Origin: Roseiarcus sp963809245
Lineage (GTDB): Bacteria > Pseudomonadota > Alphaproteobacteria > Rhizobiales > Beijerinckiaceae
NCBI GenBank assembly: GCA_963809245.1
Contig: CAWEIU010000012.1
Span: 248,001 to 312,000 of the forward strand
DNA length: 64,000 nt
Direction: 5' to 3'
Below, piece after piece: positions 37,367-46,492 of the stretch; the stretch's first letter is position 1; each line of letters opens with the position of its first letter. The translations under genes were made by a program, and so were the position numbers. The notes beneath the pieces were generated by a model. It saw only the letters and a program-made list of their open reading frames with translations. It was not told the origin of the DNA and searched no databases.

Positions 37367-37420
37367 TAGCTAGGTGGAAATCGTTATGACAGTCAAATGC
37401 GTAACATAGCGCTTGCTATG
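37367..37420 (-). promoter_or_regulatory. chvE promoter and adjacent palindrome, likely GbpR site
   Basis: Minus-strand TTGACT (37396-37391), 18-base spacer, TAGCTA (37372-37367) form the chvE promoter. Just upstream of its -35 lies the palindrome CATAGC-GCTT-GCTATG (37405-37420), where a LysR activator would bind. A plus-strand TATACT at 37430-37435 is a candidate -10 for gbpR. Site assignment to GbpR is inferred from position. Confidence 0.6.
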
Positions 37421-37467
37421 CGAATTTGATATACTTGCGACAACGATAACGATTCTGGGGGCAGGCC

Positions 37468-38493
37468 GTGAACGATGAGTTCCCGTCGGTTGGAGCAGCC
37501 TCGTCCGCGCGCAGAGGCGCGTTCAAGGCCCAGCCGCAGAGTCGGCTCAAGCTCGCCCACCTGCGCCTGATCGCGGCTATCGAGGACACCGAGACGGTGA
37601 GCGCCGCCGCGCAGGCGGTGAACATGTCTCAGCCCGCGGCCTCGAGAATGATCGCCGAACTCGAGGCCCTGCTCGCGGCGCCGCTGTGCGAACGGCTTTC
37701 CCGCGGGGTCCGGTTGACGCCGCTCGGCCAGGCGCTCGCGCGTCACGCCCGTTCCATGCTGCTGCAACTCGCCCAGGCCGAGCAGGAGTTCGCCGAGCTG
37801 CGCGAAGGCCGGCGCGGCCTCGTCTCGCTGGGCGCGGTCACCGCGCCGGCGATCGACCTTGCAGCCCCGGCGATGACGCAAATTCGCGCCGCGGCGCCAG
37901 CGATCGAGCTCAACATCAAGGTCGACAGCAGCAATGTGCTCGCCCGCGATCTGTTGGCCTCGCGCCTCGATTTCATGATCGCGCGGGTGCCGGACGATCT
38001 CGACGCGCGCCTGTTCGACAGCCTCGTCATCGGCGTCGAGGAAGCGCGGCTGGTGGTCCGGCGCGGCCATCCCTTGCTCGCGCGGGGCTCGGCGCCGATC
38101 GGCGCGCTCAACGCCTACGAGTGGGTGATGCAACCGCGCGGCTCGCCGATTCGGCGCGCGATCGACAATGCGTTCCAGGCCGCCAATGCGGCGACGCCGG
38201 ACCGCTTGGTGAACACGACCTCGCTCTTCCTGACGATGATGTTGGTCGCGCGGTCCGACGCGATTGCGCCGCTCTCTGTCGAAGCCGCCCGTTTCGCCTG
38301 CCAGGAGGGCGCGCCGGGGGCGCTGGCGCTGCTGCCGACGGACTTCGCCATCATCGTGCAGCCCTATAGCCTCATCGCGCTGCGCGGCCGTCCGTTGTCG
38401 CCGGCCGCTCAGACGGTCTTCGACATCATCCGCGCGCAGGCGCTGGCGCGCGCCGCTCCTCCTGACAAAGCGACCGCTCGCCTCTCGTTGTGA
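37468..38493 (+). CDS. gbpR: LysR-type regulator of the sugar-binding protein operon
   Basis: The 341-residue protein starts at GTG 37468. The LysR helix-turn-helix lies at about 28-85 (LKLAHLRLIAAIEDTETVSAAAQAVNMSQPAASRMIAELE), followed by an inducer-binding domain. It is divergent from chvE, exactly as gbpR in Agrobacterium, where it activates chvE in response to sugars. The name rests on this context plus the family. Confidence 0.85.
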   Translation: MNDEFPSVGAASSARRGAFKAQPQSRLKLAHLRLIAAIEDTETVSAAAQAVNMSQPAASRMIAELEALLAAPLCERLSRGVRLTPLGQALARHARSMLLQLAQAEQEFAELREGRRGLVSLGAVTAPAIDLAAPAMTQIRAAAPAIELNIKVDSSNVLARDLLASRLDFMIARVPDDLDARLFDSLVIGVEEARLVVRRGHPLLARGSAPIGALNAYEWVMQPRGSPIRRAIDNAFQAANAATPDRLVNTTSLFLTMMLVARSDAIAPLSVEAARFACQEGAPGALALLPTDFAIIVQPYSLIALRGRPLSPAAQTVFDIIRAQALARAAPPDKATARLSL

Positions 38494-38536
38494 GCGCTGG
38501 ACGGCCGCCTTTTAAGCGCGCATGACGACCGCTCGC

Positions 38537-39739
38537 TCAGGCGGAGCGAGCCGTTTCGATCACCTCGGCGCAGAAATCGTCGAGATCGGCGGCGACGCGG
38601 CGCACGTCGAACAGACGGCGCACCCGCTCCATGCCCTCTCTGGCGAGGCGATCGCGAAGGCCCTCGTCCTCGATCAGCGCTTCGAGCGCCTCGGAGAGGG
38701 TGCCCGGGTCGACGCGCCGCAGAATGACCGCCGCCTCGCCGCTGATTTCGCGCAAGCCCCCCGAGCCGGAAGAGATCACCGCCGCCCCGCCGGCATGGGC
38801 CTCCAGGCAGGTGCGCCCGAACGGCTCGCGCCACATCGAGGGGACCAGCGCGATCGCGGCCTTTTCGTTGAGCGCCTTGACCTCGGCGAAGGGCCGGTCG
38901 ACCAGAAGCTGGGCACGCTCGCCGAGCGGCGCCAAGGCGGCGCAGAGATCCGCGAAGTAGGCGGGATAGCGATCCGCCTCGGAGACGACGAAAACGCCCG
39001 TCCAGTCCGGGCGCTGCGGCAGGATCTGGCGCATCGCGCGCGCCGCCTCGAGCAGGCCCTTCTCGGGGGTCGCGCGGCCCACCGTCACGATTATTTTTTC
39101 GCGTATCGGCGCCGGGCTCCACGCTCCGAGGTCGATGCCGTTGGGAACCACGCGGCGCGGCGTCCGCACCTCGGGCCAATCGCGCTCGAACTGTTCCAGC
39201 ACCGCTTCACTGACGAAGGTGAGTCCCGCCAGCGAGTTGAGCTGGCGCGCATGGCGCCATTGCGAAATCGCCTTGGTCCATTTGGCGCGCCGCGGCGGAC
39301 GCAAAAAATTGTGCTTTTGCAAGATGATCGGCGCCCGGGTCAGGGCGCGCACGCCCGACGCCGAAGGCAGGTGCTGCTGAACCACGATCGCGGACGGTTC
39401 GAGGCCGCGCGCCAGGCCGGCGATGAAATGGGCGCGGCGCATCGTGTTGGCGACGCCATAGGCGGGCAGATTGTGGATCGCCGCCGCCGGCAACGCCGGC
39501 TTGCTCGATTCGGCGACGATCTCGACGCGATACCGGCTGTACGCCGCCACTTCACAGACGAAAAGATCGATCGACGTCGCAGCGGCCAAGGAATAGCGCA
39601 TCCCGCGCGGCAGAACCTGCAGGATCGGCTTCCGGCCTTCCGAGGACGATAAGCTCGTTGACGCGCCCAATGAGTTTGCCCGCTTCCAACTGGACCCCGC
39701 CCATGACAGTCCCTTACGGCAACCGTAAGGCGCGATCAA
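38537..39739 (-). CDS. Glycosyltransferase family 4 protein
   Basis: This GT4-type, GT-B fold protein has up to 400 residues. The C-terminal half shows VVPNGIDLGAWSP, IIVTVGRATPEKGLLEA and the E-x7-E region EPFGRTCLEAHAGGAAVISSGSGGLREI, which binds the nucleotide sugar. Such enzymes build envelope polysaccharides or glycolipids. The N-terminus before MRYSLAAATSIDLFV (about residue 47) is not conserved, so the true start may be at about 39601. No other polysaccharide gene is nearby. It converges on gbpR. Confidence 0.85.
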   Translation of the reverse strand: MIAPYGCRKGLSWAGSSWKRANSLGASTSLSSSEGRKPILQVLPRGMRYSLAAATSIDLFVCEVAAYSRYRVEIVAESSKPALPAAAIHNLPAYGVANTMRRAHFIAGLARGLEPSAIVVQQHLPSASGVRALTRAPIILQKHNFLRPPRRAKWTKAISQWRHARQLNSLAGLTFVSEAVLEQFERDWPEVRTPRRVVPNGIDLGAWSPAPIREKIIVTVGRATPEKGLLEAARAMRQILPQRPDWTGVFVVSEADRYPAYFADLCAALAPLGERAQLLVDRPFAEVKALNEKAAIALVPSMWREPFGRTCLEAHAGGAAVISSGSGGLREISGEAAVILRRVDPGTLSEALEALIEDEGLRDRLAREGMERVRRLFDVRRVAADLDDFCAEVIETARSA

Positions 39740-39777
39740 ATTAGCGAGACTTTATCCCCAGCGGGGCTCAGCGCAAA

Positions 39778-40341
39778 CTATTCCAAATTGGTGTGCCGCG
39801 CGCGCATCGTCTCGGCGCTTTCGCCGAAGCGCGGCCGCAGCTTGAGGATCACCAGCTCGAAGAAGATCATCTGCGCCGTCTCGAACAGCGAGCCCATCGG
39901 CAGCACCGACAGGCTCGGTCCGCTATCGTCGGCCATCGTCTGAGCGGGGATCACGCTCACAATGTCGACGCGGCCAGCGAGATCGCCTTGGGGTTGGGCG
40001 GTGACGAGCGCCGTGCGGGCGCCCGCCTTGCGCGCGATGTCGAGGAGAACATGCGCGGTCGCGAGGGCGCCGGGGCCGGCGGAGGCGATCAGGAGGTCGC
40101 CCGGCCCGACCGGCGGCGTCGTCATGTCGCCCCAGACGGCGACGTCCCGCCCCATGTGGAACAGCCGCATCGCGAAGCCGCGCATTTGCAGCCCCTCGCG
40201 ACCGCAGCCGAACACGACGATCTTCCTCGCCGCCACGATCGCCTCGATCAGCGCGTCCGCCGCGTCGTCGGGCAGTTGCTTGAAGACCCGGCTCAGGTCG
40301 TCCAACGCCCCTCTCGACAGTTCCGACAACGCCTGGGTCAT
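39778..40341 (-). CDS. SIS-domain sugar isomerase (6-phospho-3-hexuloisomerase-like)
   Basis: The 187-residue SIS domain contains VVFGCGREGLQMRGFAMRL, DLLIASAGPGALATAHVLLDIARKAGA and PMGSLFETAQMIFFELV, the last with the Glu expected in phosphohexuloisomerases (GTxFE region). PHI normally works with 3-hexulose-6-phosphate synthase, which is absent from this window, so another ketose phosphate may be its substrate. It follows the LacI gene on the same strand, opposite the YtfQ-type importer, and is probably part of that sugar regulon. Confidence 0.75.
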   Translation of the reverse strand: MTQALSELSRGALDDLSRVFKQLPDDAADALIEAIVAARKIVVFGCGREGLQMRGFAMRLFHMGRDVAVWGDMTTPPVGPGDLLIASAGPGALATAHVLLDIARKAGARTALVTAQPQGDLAGRVDIVSVIPAQTMADDSGPSLSVLPMGSLFETAQMIFFELVILKLRPRFGESAETMRARHTNLE

Positions 40342-40367
40342 GCTTGCTCCTCCCTAAAATGGGCAGT

Positions 40368-41432
40368 TCACGCCGATTTTCGCTTCACGATCGGGCATTC
40401 GACTTTGATATGCTGCGGCGGCCCGACGGCCGCGTCCAGCAGGAGTTCTGCGGCGATCGTCCCCATCTCGAAATGCGGCAGCAGGACGGTGGTGAGCGGG
40501 GGATGGAGATGCTGCGCGATTTCGCGGTCGTCGTAGCCCATCACGGCGACGTCGTCGGGAATGCGCAGGCCGAGTTCCCGCAAGGCTTCGTAGCAGCCGA
40601 CCGCCATCAGATCGTTGGCGCAGAAGATCGCCGTCGGCGGCTTGGCGAGCCGCATCAGCGCCTGCGCCCCCTCGTAGCCGGAAAGCGGCTGCCAATTGCC
40701 CTGACGCACCAGATCGGGATCGAACGGCAGATCGGCGGTGGCGAGCGCGCGGCGGTAGCCTCTGAGCCGCTGGCGCGACGCCTCCATGCTCGGCTCGCCG
40801 TTGATGTAGCCGATGCGCGTGTGTCCGGCGCGCAGAAGAAAGTTGGTGGCGGAATGTCCGCCCGCCGCCTCGCCCGGCACGACGGACGAGAACCCGCCGT
40901 TCGCCGCATGGCAGTTCAGCAGGACAGTCGGGACGGCCGCCAGCGCGGCAGGGGGATGGATAAGGCGGGTGTTGATGGTGGCGTAGATCAAGCCGGCGAG
41001 CGGCTGCGAGCCGAGTTGCGCGAAGGCGGCGCCTTCTTTCTCCGCATCGCCGCTGGTCGCCATTGCGACGACCGTGTAGCCGCGCTCCCACGCCTTCTCG
41101 CGCACGCCGTCGAAGCCGATCGACGTCCAGGGATCGGTCGAAATCTCGTCGCAGACGAATCCGATGACCGGGGCGTGCGAGGCGAGCGGCGCGCCGCCGC
41201 GCCGGCTGCCCTGATAGCCGAGCCTCGCCGCAGCCTTGAGGACCCGCTCGCGCGTCTCGGCGGAAAGGCGCGCGCCGTCGGCGCGGTTCAGCACGAGCGA
41301 CACCGTGGTCTGCGACACCCTGGCTTCGTTGGCGATGTCGATCATCGTCGTGCGGCGGCCAGCGGCCGGCCGCTCGATGCGGGCGCGCGGCTTGCTCTCG
41401 CCCTCCTGCCCGATGTGGCGCGTCTCCCTCAT
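40368..41432 (-). CDS. LacI-family transcriptional regulator of the ytfQRT-like operon
   Basis: From ATG 41432 it has 354 residues; an ATG at 41462 sits almost on the -10 box and is less likely. The helix-turn-helix is TMIDIANEARVSQTTVSLVLNR, with the hinge GYQGSRRG and a sugar-binding domain (PVIGFVCDE, FCANDLMAVGCYEAL, VMGYDDREIAQHLHPPLTTV). The RxSxxTVS recognition helix is standard. It is divergent from the importer genes and upstream of the SIS isomerase, so it is their probable regulator. Confidence 0.9.
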   Translation of the reverse strand: MRETRHIGQEGESKPRARIERPAAGRRTTMIDIANEARVSQTTVSLVLNRADGARLSAETRERVLKAAARLGYQGSRRGGAPLASHAPVIGFVCDEISTDPWTSIGFDGVREKAWERGYTVVAMATSGDAEKEGAAFAQLGSQPLAGLIYATINTRLIHPPAALAAVPTVLLNCHAANGGFSSVVPGEAAGGHSATNFLLRAGHTRIGYINGEPSMEASRQRLRGYRRALATADLPFDPDLVRQGNWQPLSGYEGAQALMRLAKPPTAIFCANDLMAVGCYEALRELGLRIPDDVAVMGYDDREIAQHLHPPLTTVLLPHFEMGTIAAELLLDAAVGPPQHIKVECPIVKRKSA

Positions 41433-41463
41433 CGATTGGTTCTCGTCGTTCTCTTTGCGCATA

Positions 41464-41551
41464 TTATTAGCAACATAACATACTGATAATCAAGCCGTCC
41501 CGCCCGTCCCGCGCGCTTTTTCGCGGGAAGTCCGTTGACAATTATTATCAG
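41464..41551. promoter_or_regulatory. Divergent control region between lacI and ytfQ-like genes
   Basis: The minus strand has TTGATT (41493-41488), 18 bases, TAATAA (41469-41464) for lacI. The plus strand has a perfect -35 TTGACA (41535-41540) for the importer but no clear -10. CTGATAAT (41483-41490) and its complement ATTATCAG (41544-41551) flank the region 54 bases apart and overlap both promoters, making them candidate operator halves. Confidence 0.5.
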
Positions 41552-41667
41552 CGATGGGAACCTCCGTTCAACTCGCGCAGCCAGGGCAAGCGGCGCGGGA
41601 TGAAGCGCGACGCCCAAACCGGATTCGAAGCGGACGCAAAGTCCGCGCTGCTCCAGGAGGAAACGAT

Positions 41668-42648
41668 ATGATCATCAATCGCCGCACAATTTTGCTCGGC
41701 GCCGCGGGCGCCGCGGCGGCGCTTCGATTCGGCTCCGCTTTCGCGGCCGTACCGCCCCTCAAGAAGAAGGACACCTACAAAGTCGGCTTCGCGCAGACCG
41801 AGAGCAACAACCCCTGGCGCCTGGCGCAAACCGCCAGCATGCAGGACGAAGCGAAGAAGCGGGGCTGCCAGCTCGTCTACACGGACGCCGCGAGTTCGGC
41901 CGCCAAGCAGGTCGCCGACGTCAACAGCATGATTGCGCAGGGTGTCGATTTCATCTTCCTCGCCCCGCGCGAGGAGAAGCCGCTGATCCCCGCCGTCATG
42001 GCCGCCAAGAAGGCGGGCATTCCGGTTCTGCTGATCGACCGCAGCGTCGACCCGTCGCTCGCCAAGGCGGGCGAAGATTACCTCGCCTTCGTCGGCTCGA
42101 ACTTCATCCAGGAAGGCCAGCGCGTCGCCGAATGGACGATCAAGAAGACCGGCGGCAAGGGCAAGATCATCGAACTGGAGGGCACGATCGGCGCGTCGCC
42201 CGCCAACGACCGCAAGAAGGGCTTCGACGACGCCATCAAGGCGGGCGCGCCGGGCATGACGATCCTCGCCAGCCAGTCCGGCGATTTCGCCCGCGACAAG
42301 GGCCGGCAGGTCGCCGAGACCCTGCTGCAGGCGCATCCCGACGCGACGATCGTCTACGCCCACAACGACGAAATGGCGCTCGGCGCCATCGCGGCGATCG
42401 AGGCGGCCGGCAAGACGCCGGGCAAGGACATCCTCGTCGTCTCGATCGACGGCGAAAAGGACGCGGTGCAGGCGATCATCGACGGCAAGATGGGCGCGAC
42501 CTGCGAATGCAGCCCGCGCTTCGGGCCCAAGGCGTTCGAGATCATGTATCAATATGCGGCCGGCGAGAAGATCCCGCCCGTCATCATCAATCCCGACCGC
42601 TTCTTCGACGCGAGCAACGCCAAGGAGATGCTGGAGACGGCGTTCTAG
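41668..42648 (+). CDS. ytfQ: Periplasmic sugar-binding protein, YtfQ-like (galactofuranose type)
   Basis: The 326-residue precursor starts at ATG 41668 behind an AGGAGG site. The leader has NRRTILLGAAGAAAA, a possible twin-arginine signal. The mature domain has KVGFAQTESNNPWR, GVDFIFLAPREEKPLIPAV, VLLIDRSVD and the very characteristic ELEGTIGASPANDRKKGF and SQSGDFARDKG blocks shared with E. coli YtfQ, which binds galactofuranose. The substrate is inferred from this match. Confidence 0.85.
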   Translation: MIINRRTILLGAAGAAAALRFGSAFAAVPPLKKKDTYKVGFAQTESNNPWRLAQTASMQDEAKKRGCQLVYTDAASSAAKQVADVNSMIAQGVDFIFLAPREEKPLIPAVMAAKKAGIPVLLIDRSVDPSLAKAGEDYLAFVGSNFIQEGQRVAEWTIKKTGGKGKIIELEGTIGASPANDRKKGFDDAIKAGAPGMTILASQSGDFARDKGRQVAETLLQAHPDATIVYAHNDEMALGAIAAIEAAGKTPGKDILVVSIDGEKDAVQAIIDGKMGATCECSPRFGPKAFEIMYQYAAGEKIPPVIINPDRFFDASNAKEMLETAF

Positions 42649-42659
42649 AGGCTGGTGCC

Positions 42660-42785
42660 TGTGGAACAAGCCCTCACCCTCGACCCCTCTCCCGCAAGCG
42701 GGAGAGGGGTGCTTTGCGGCGCCGCTCAATCCCTTCTCCCGCTTGCGGGAGAAGGTGGCGCGAAGCGCCGGATGAGGAAGGTTTG
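42660..42785. repeat. Dispersed REP-like repeat, family A (copy 2)
   Basis: Two hairpins, CTCTCCCGCAAGCGGGAGAG and CTTCTCCCGCTTGCGGGAGA, with the GGCGCCGC linker of the family, then a GGCGCGAAGCGCC hairpin. It lies between the binding-protein gene and the ATPase gene of one operon. Confidence 0.85.
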
Positions 42786-42869
42786 CTCAAATCGCTTCCG
42801 CCTGCTTGAATGCGGACGGAAGAACCGCGCGGGCGTCACGCCAAGCCGGCAACCACAAAGGTCGAGCTC

Positions 42870-44408
42870 TTGACCGCACCGCTCCTCGTGATGCGCGACA
42901 TCGACAAGCGCTTTCAGGGCGTGCACGCCCTCTCCGCCGCCAGGCTGGAAGTCGCGGCGGGCGAGGTGATGGCGCTCGTCGGCGAAAACGGCGCCGGCAA
43001 ATCGACCTTGATCAAGGTGCTGACGGGCGCCCACCGGCGCGACGGCGGCGAGATCGTCTTCGCCGGCCAGCCGGTCGACTTCGCCTCGCCCCAGGATGCG
43101 CAGCGCGGCGGCGTCAGCACGATCTACCAGGAAATCAACCTCATCCCGTACCGCTCGGTGGCGGAAAACATCTTCCTCGGCCGCGAGCCGAGGCGATATG
43201 GGCTGCTCGACTGGCGGCGCATGAACGGGGAAGCCGCCGAACTGCTGCGCCGCTTCTCTGTCGCCGTCGACGTCACGCGGCCGCTGATGGAGTTCAACAC
43301 CGCCGTCCAGCAGATGGTGGCGATCGCGCGCGCGCTGTCGTTCAAATCCCACCTCGTCATCATGGACGAGCCGACGTCCTCGCTCGACGAGCGCGAGGTC
43401 GGCGTCCTGTTCGACGTCGTGCGCCAATTGCGCGCCGAGGGCGTCGCGGTGATTTTCATCTCGCATCGGCTCGACGAGCTGTTTGCGATCTGCGACCGCG
43501 TCACGGTGCTGCGCGACGGCTGCACGGTGCTCGAGAGCCCGATGGCCGCGATGGATAAACTGCGCCTCGTCGCCGCGATGCTCGGACGCGACCTGGCGGC
43601 AGTGCGCGAGCGCTCGACCGGGTTTCGCGACGCGGCGGGGACGGCGGGCGGCGAGGTTCTCGCGGCCCAAGGGCTCAAGATCGGCAAGAAGGTCAAAGAC
43701 GCCAGCCTGGAAGTGCGCGCCGGCCAGATCGTCGGGCTTACCGGCCTGCTCGGCTCCGGGCGGACGGAAGTCGCGCGGGCGATCTTCGGCGCCGATGCGC
43801 CCGACGCGGGCGCCATCCGGCTGATGGGCAAGCCGGTCTCGCCCAAGGAGCCGAGCGAGGCGATCGCGCTGAAGGTCGGCTTCTGCAGCGAGGACCGCAA
43901 GGTCGAAGGCATCATTCCCGACATGTCGGTGCGCGAAAACATCACGCTCGCCGTGCTGCCGACGCTGACACGCCTCGGCGTCGTCGACGAGGCGCGTCAG
44001 CGCAAGATCGTCGAGCGCTTCATGGCTCGTCTCGCCATCAAGGCGTCGAGCCCCGATCAGAAGATCCGCGAGCTCTCGGGCGGCAATCAGCAGAAGGCGC
44101 TGCTGGCGCGCTGGCTGTGCGCCGACCCGCGCCTGCTCATCCTCGACGAGCCGACGCGCGGCATCGACGTCGGCGCGAAGGCGGAAATCCAGTCGCTCAT
44201 TCGCGAACTCGCCGACCAGGGCCTCGGCGTGCTGATGATCTCCTCCGAACTCGACGAGATCGTCGAGGGCGCCGACCGTGCCTTCGTCCTCAGCGATGGG
44301 CGCACCGTCGCCGATTTGCCGCGCGAGCGCGTCACCGGGCCTGCCATCATGGCGGCGATGGCCCACACCGACGAAGAGGGTTTCGTGGGCGGAAGCGAAC
44401 ATGGTTGA
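42870..44408 (+). CDS. ytfR: Sugar ABC transporter ATP-binding protein, YtfR-like (two ABC domains)
   Basis: The protein has 512 residues from TTG 42870, which is preceded by AAAGGTCGAG; ATG 42810 is an alternative that adds 20 residues. Domain 1 has GENGAGKS, NTAVQQMVAIARAL and VIMDEPTSSLDE. Domain 2 has the degenerate Walker A GLLGSGRTEV, then LSGGNQQKALLARWL and LILDEPTRGIDVG. This is the standard ribose-type double ATPase. It is followed by two permease genes, which is the YtfR-YtfT-YjfF arrangement. Confidence 0.9.
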   Translation: MTAPLLVMRDIDKRFQGVHALSAARLEVAAGEVMALVGENGAGKSTLIKVLTGAHRRDGGEIVFAGQPVDFASPQDAQRGGVSTIYQEINLIPYRSVAENIFLGREPRRYGLLDWRRMNGEAAELLRRFSVAVDVTRPLMEFNTAVQQMVAIARALSFKSHLVIMDEPTSSLDEREVGVLFDVVRQLRAEGVAVIFISHRLDELFAICDRVTVLRDGCTVLESPMAAMDKLRLVAAMLGRDLAAVRERSTGFRDAAGTAGGEVLAAQGLKIGKKVKDASLEVRAGQIVGLTGLLGSGRTEVARAIFGADAPDAGAIRLMGKPVSPKEPSEAIALKVGFCSEDRKVEGIIPDMSVRENITLAVLPTLTRLGVVDEARQRKIVERFMARLAIKASSPDQKIRELSGGNQQKALLARWLCADPRLLILDEPTRGIDVGAKAEIQSLIRELADQGLGVLMISSELDEIVEGADRAFVLSDGRTVADLPRERVTGPAIMAAMAHTDEEGFVGGSEHG

Positions 44409-45393
44409 AGCGCGAATGGCCCGTCCTCGCCGGGCTTTGCCGGACATTTCGGGACTGCTGCGACGCTATCCCGCGCTCGCCGCCATGGCGGCGCTGCTCG
44501 TCTTCAACTTCCTCGTCACGCCGAATTTTGCGAGCTGGCAGACGCTCAACGTCAACCTCACGCAGGTCGCGACGATCGTCATCGTCTCGGTCGGCATGAC
44601 GCTCGTCATCGCCACCGGCGGCATCGATCTCTCGGTCGGCTCGTTGATGGCGATCTCGGGCGCGCTGGCGCCGCTGATCTTCCTCAGCCCGTTCGGCCGC
44701 GCGCACGGGGCGGTCGGCGACGCACTGGCTTTCGTCGTCCCCGTCGGCGTCGCAGGACTGTTCGGCCTCTTCAACGGCTGGTTCATCACCCGCTTCAAGG
44801 TGCAGCCGATCGTCGGCACGCTGGTGCTGTTCATCGCCGGGCGCGGCATCGGCCAGGTGATGACCAACGGCAATTTGCAGGTCTTCAAGAATCCGACGTT
44901 CCAGTTCATCGGCCTCGGCCGCGTCTTCGGCGTGCCGTTTCAAGTGCTGATCATGCTGGCGATGGTGGCGCTCGCCGCCTGGATGCTGCGCCGGACCTTG
45001 TTCGGCCGCGAGATCCTGGCGGTGGGCGGCAACGAGAAGGCGGCGCGGCTCGCCGGCGTGCCGGTCGCCCGCGTCAAGCGCCGCGTCTACGCGATCAGCG
45101 GCCTGTGCGCCGGCGTCGCCGGCCTCGTCGTCGTTTCAATCAACTCGTCGAGCGACGCCAATCTCGTCGGCCTCGGCATGGAACTCGACGCGATCGCCGC
45201 CGTCGCCGTCGGCGGCACGCCGTTCACCGGCGGCCAGGCGACCGTGGTCGGCTCGCTGATGGGCGCGCTGATCATCCAGCTCGTGCGCTACACTTTGCTC
45301 GCCAACGGTGTGCCTGACGCGGCGGCGCTGGTCGTCAAAGGCGCGATCATCGCCGGCGCGGTGTGGTCGCAGCAGCGGAGCCGCGCCGCATGA
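44401..45393 (+). CDS. ytfT: Sugar ABC transporter permease, YtfT-like
   Basis: The 330-residue membrane protein has nine or ten spans and VGMTLVIATGGIDLSVGSLMAI plus GGNEKAARLAGVPVARVKRRVYAISG. It starts eight bases inside the ATPase gene and its stop overlaps the next start (ATGA). Two different permeases in one operon imply a heterodimeric channel. Confidence 0.9.
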   Translation: MVEARMARPRRALPDISGLLRRYPALAAMAALLVFNFLVTPNFASWQTLNVNLTQVATIVIVSVGMTLVIATGGIDLSVGSLMAISGALAPLIFLSPFGRAHGAVGDALAFVVPVGVAGLFGLFNGWFITRFKVQPIVGTLVLFIAGRGIGQVMTNGNLQVFKNPTFQFIGLGRVFGVPFQVLIMLAMVALAAWMLRRTLFGREILAVGGNEKAARLAGVPVARVKRRVYAISGLCAGVAGLVVVSINSSSDANLVGLGMELDAIAAVAVGGTPFTGGQATVVGSLMGALIIQLVRYTLLANGVPDAAALVVKGAIIAGAVWSQQRSRAA

Positions 45394-46403
45394 ACGCCTT
45401 GCTCGCCTTTTTCGCGCCGGGCGCCCATGTGCGCCTGTTCGCCCGCGCGGCGACGCAGCGAGTGATGATCGCACTCGCGCTGCTGATCGTCTTCGGCGCG
45501 CTGCGCTACGATCATTTCTTGGGCGCGTTCAACATCCTCAGCGTGCTGCGCTACAATTCGATGTTCGCGCTGACTGGGCTCGGCATGTGCTTCGTCATCA
45601 TGACCGGCGGCATCGACCTTTCCGTCGGCGCCACCGCGGCGATGGCGAGCGTCGTCTCGGCGATGTTTTCTCCCTACGGCCTGTGGCCGGGTCTGCTCGC
45701 CGGCCTCGCCGCGGGCCTCGCGGTCGGTGTCGTCAACGGGCTCCTGGTGACGCGTCTCAAGATCCAGCCGTTCATCGCGACGCTTTCGGGAATGCTGATG
45801 GCCAGCGGCACGGGGCTGCTGCTTGCGCACAACCAATCCGTCTCCGTCTCCTACGATACGGATTTCACCAGCCTGGGCCAGGGCGACTGGCTCGGCTTTC
45901 CGATTCCAGCCTGGATCGCGCTGGTCGCCTATGTCTACGGTTCGATCGCGCTGAACTTCACCGCCTTCGGACGCCACGTGCTGGCGGTCGGCGGCGGCGA
46001 GGAGGCGGCGCGGCTGATGGGCCTGCCGGTCGACCGCGTCAAATTCGCGACCTACGTTCAATCGGGCCTGTTCGCGAGCCTCGCGGGCGTGATCCTCGCC
46101 GCGCAGTTCGGCGCCGGCCAACCGGCGGAAGGCGTCGGCTGGGAGCTGTTCTCGATCGCCGCGGTGGTGGTCGGCGGCACGCTGCTGACGGGCGGCGTCG
46201 GCTCGGTGGCGACGACCCTCGCCGGCGTGCTGCTGCTCGGCCTTATCTTCAACGTGCTCAATTTCGAGAACGGCATGGGCTGGATCAGCCTCAGCGCCTA
46301 TTGGCAGTCGGTCGTGCGGGGCGTCTTCCTGATGATCGTCGTCATGGTGGGCCCGGGCGTCTCCAGGCGTGTTGCGGCGACCTCGGCCGCGCCGGCAGAA
46401 TAA
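45390..46403 (+). CDS. yjfF: Sugar ABC transporter permease, YjfF-like
   Basis: The 337-residue second permease has LGMCFVIMTGGIDLSVGATAAM and GGGEEAARLMGLPVDRVKFATYVQSG. It is translationally coupled to the first by ATGA. It should form the transmembrane heterodimer of the YtfQRT-YjfF system for furanose sugars. The operon ends 23 bases before the tRNA promoter. Confidence 0.9.
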   Translation: MNALLAFFAPGAHVRLFARAATQRVMIALALLIVFGALRYDHFLGAFNILSVLRYNSMFALTGLGMCFVIMTGGIDLSVGATAAMASVVSAMFSPYGLWPGLLAGLAAGLAVGVVNGLLVTRLKIQPFIATLSGMLMASGTGLLLAHNQSVSVSYDTDFTSLGQGDWLGFPIPAWIALVAYVYGSIALNFTAFGRHVLAVGGGEEAARLMGLPVDRVKFATYVQSGLFASLAGVILAAQFGAGQPAEGVGWELFSIAAVVVGGTLLTGGVGSVATTLAGVLLLGLIFNVLNFENGMGWISLSAYWQSVVRGVFLMIVVMVGPGVSRRVAATSAAPAE

Positions 46404-46425
46404 GTGAAGACGGCGGCGCATTTCC

Positions 46426-46455
46426 TTGACAGCTTCGCCGCCCTTTTCCTATAAG
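46426..46455 (+). promoter_or_regulatory. Promoter of the tRNA-Met gene
   Basis: Consensus -35 TTGACA (46426-46431), 18-base spacer, TATAAG (46450-46455), about 37 bases ahead of the tRNA 5' end. Confidence 0.75.
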
Positions 46456-46492
46456 CGGGCCGCTCGATCGGGCGACCTCGTATCCGAGGTTT

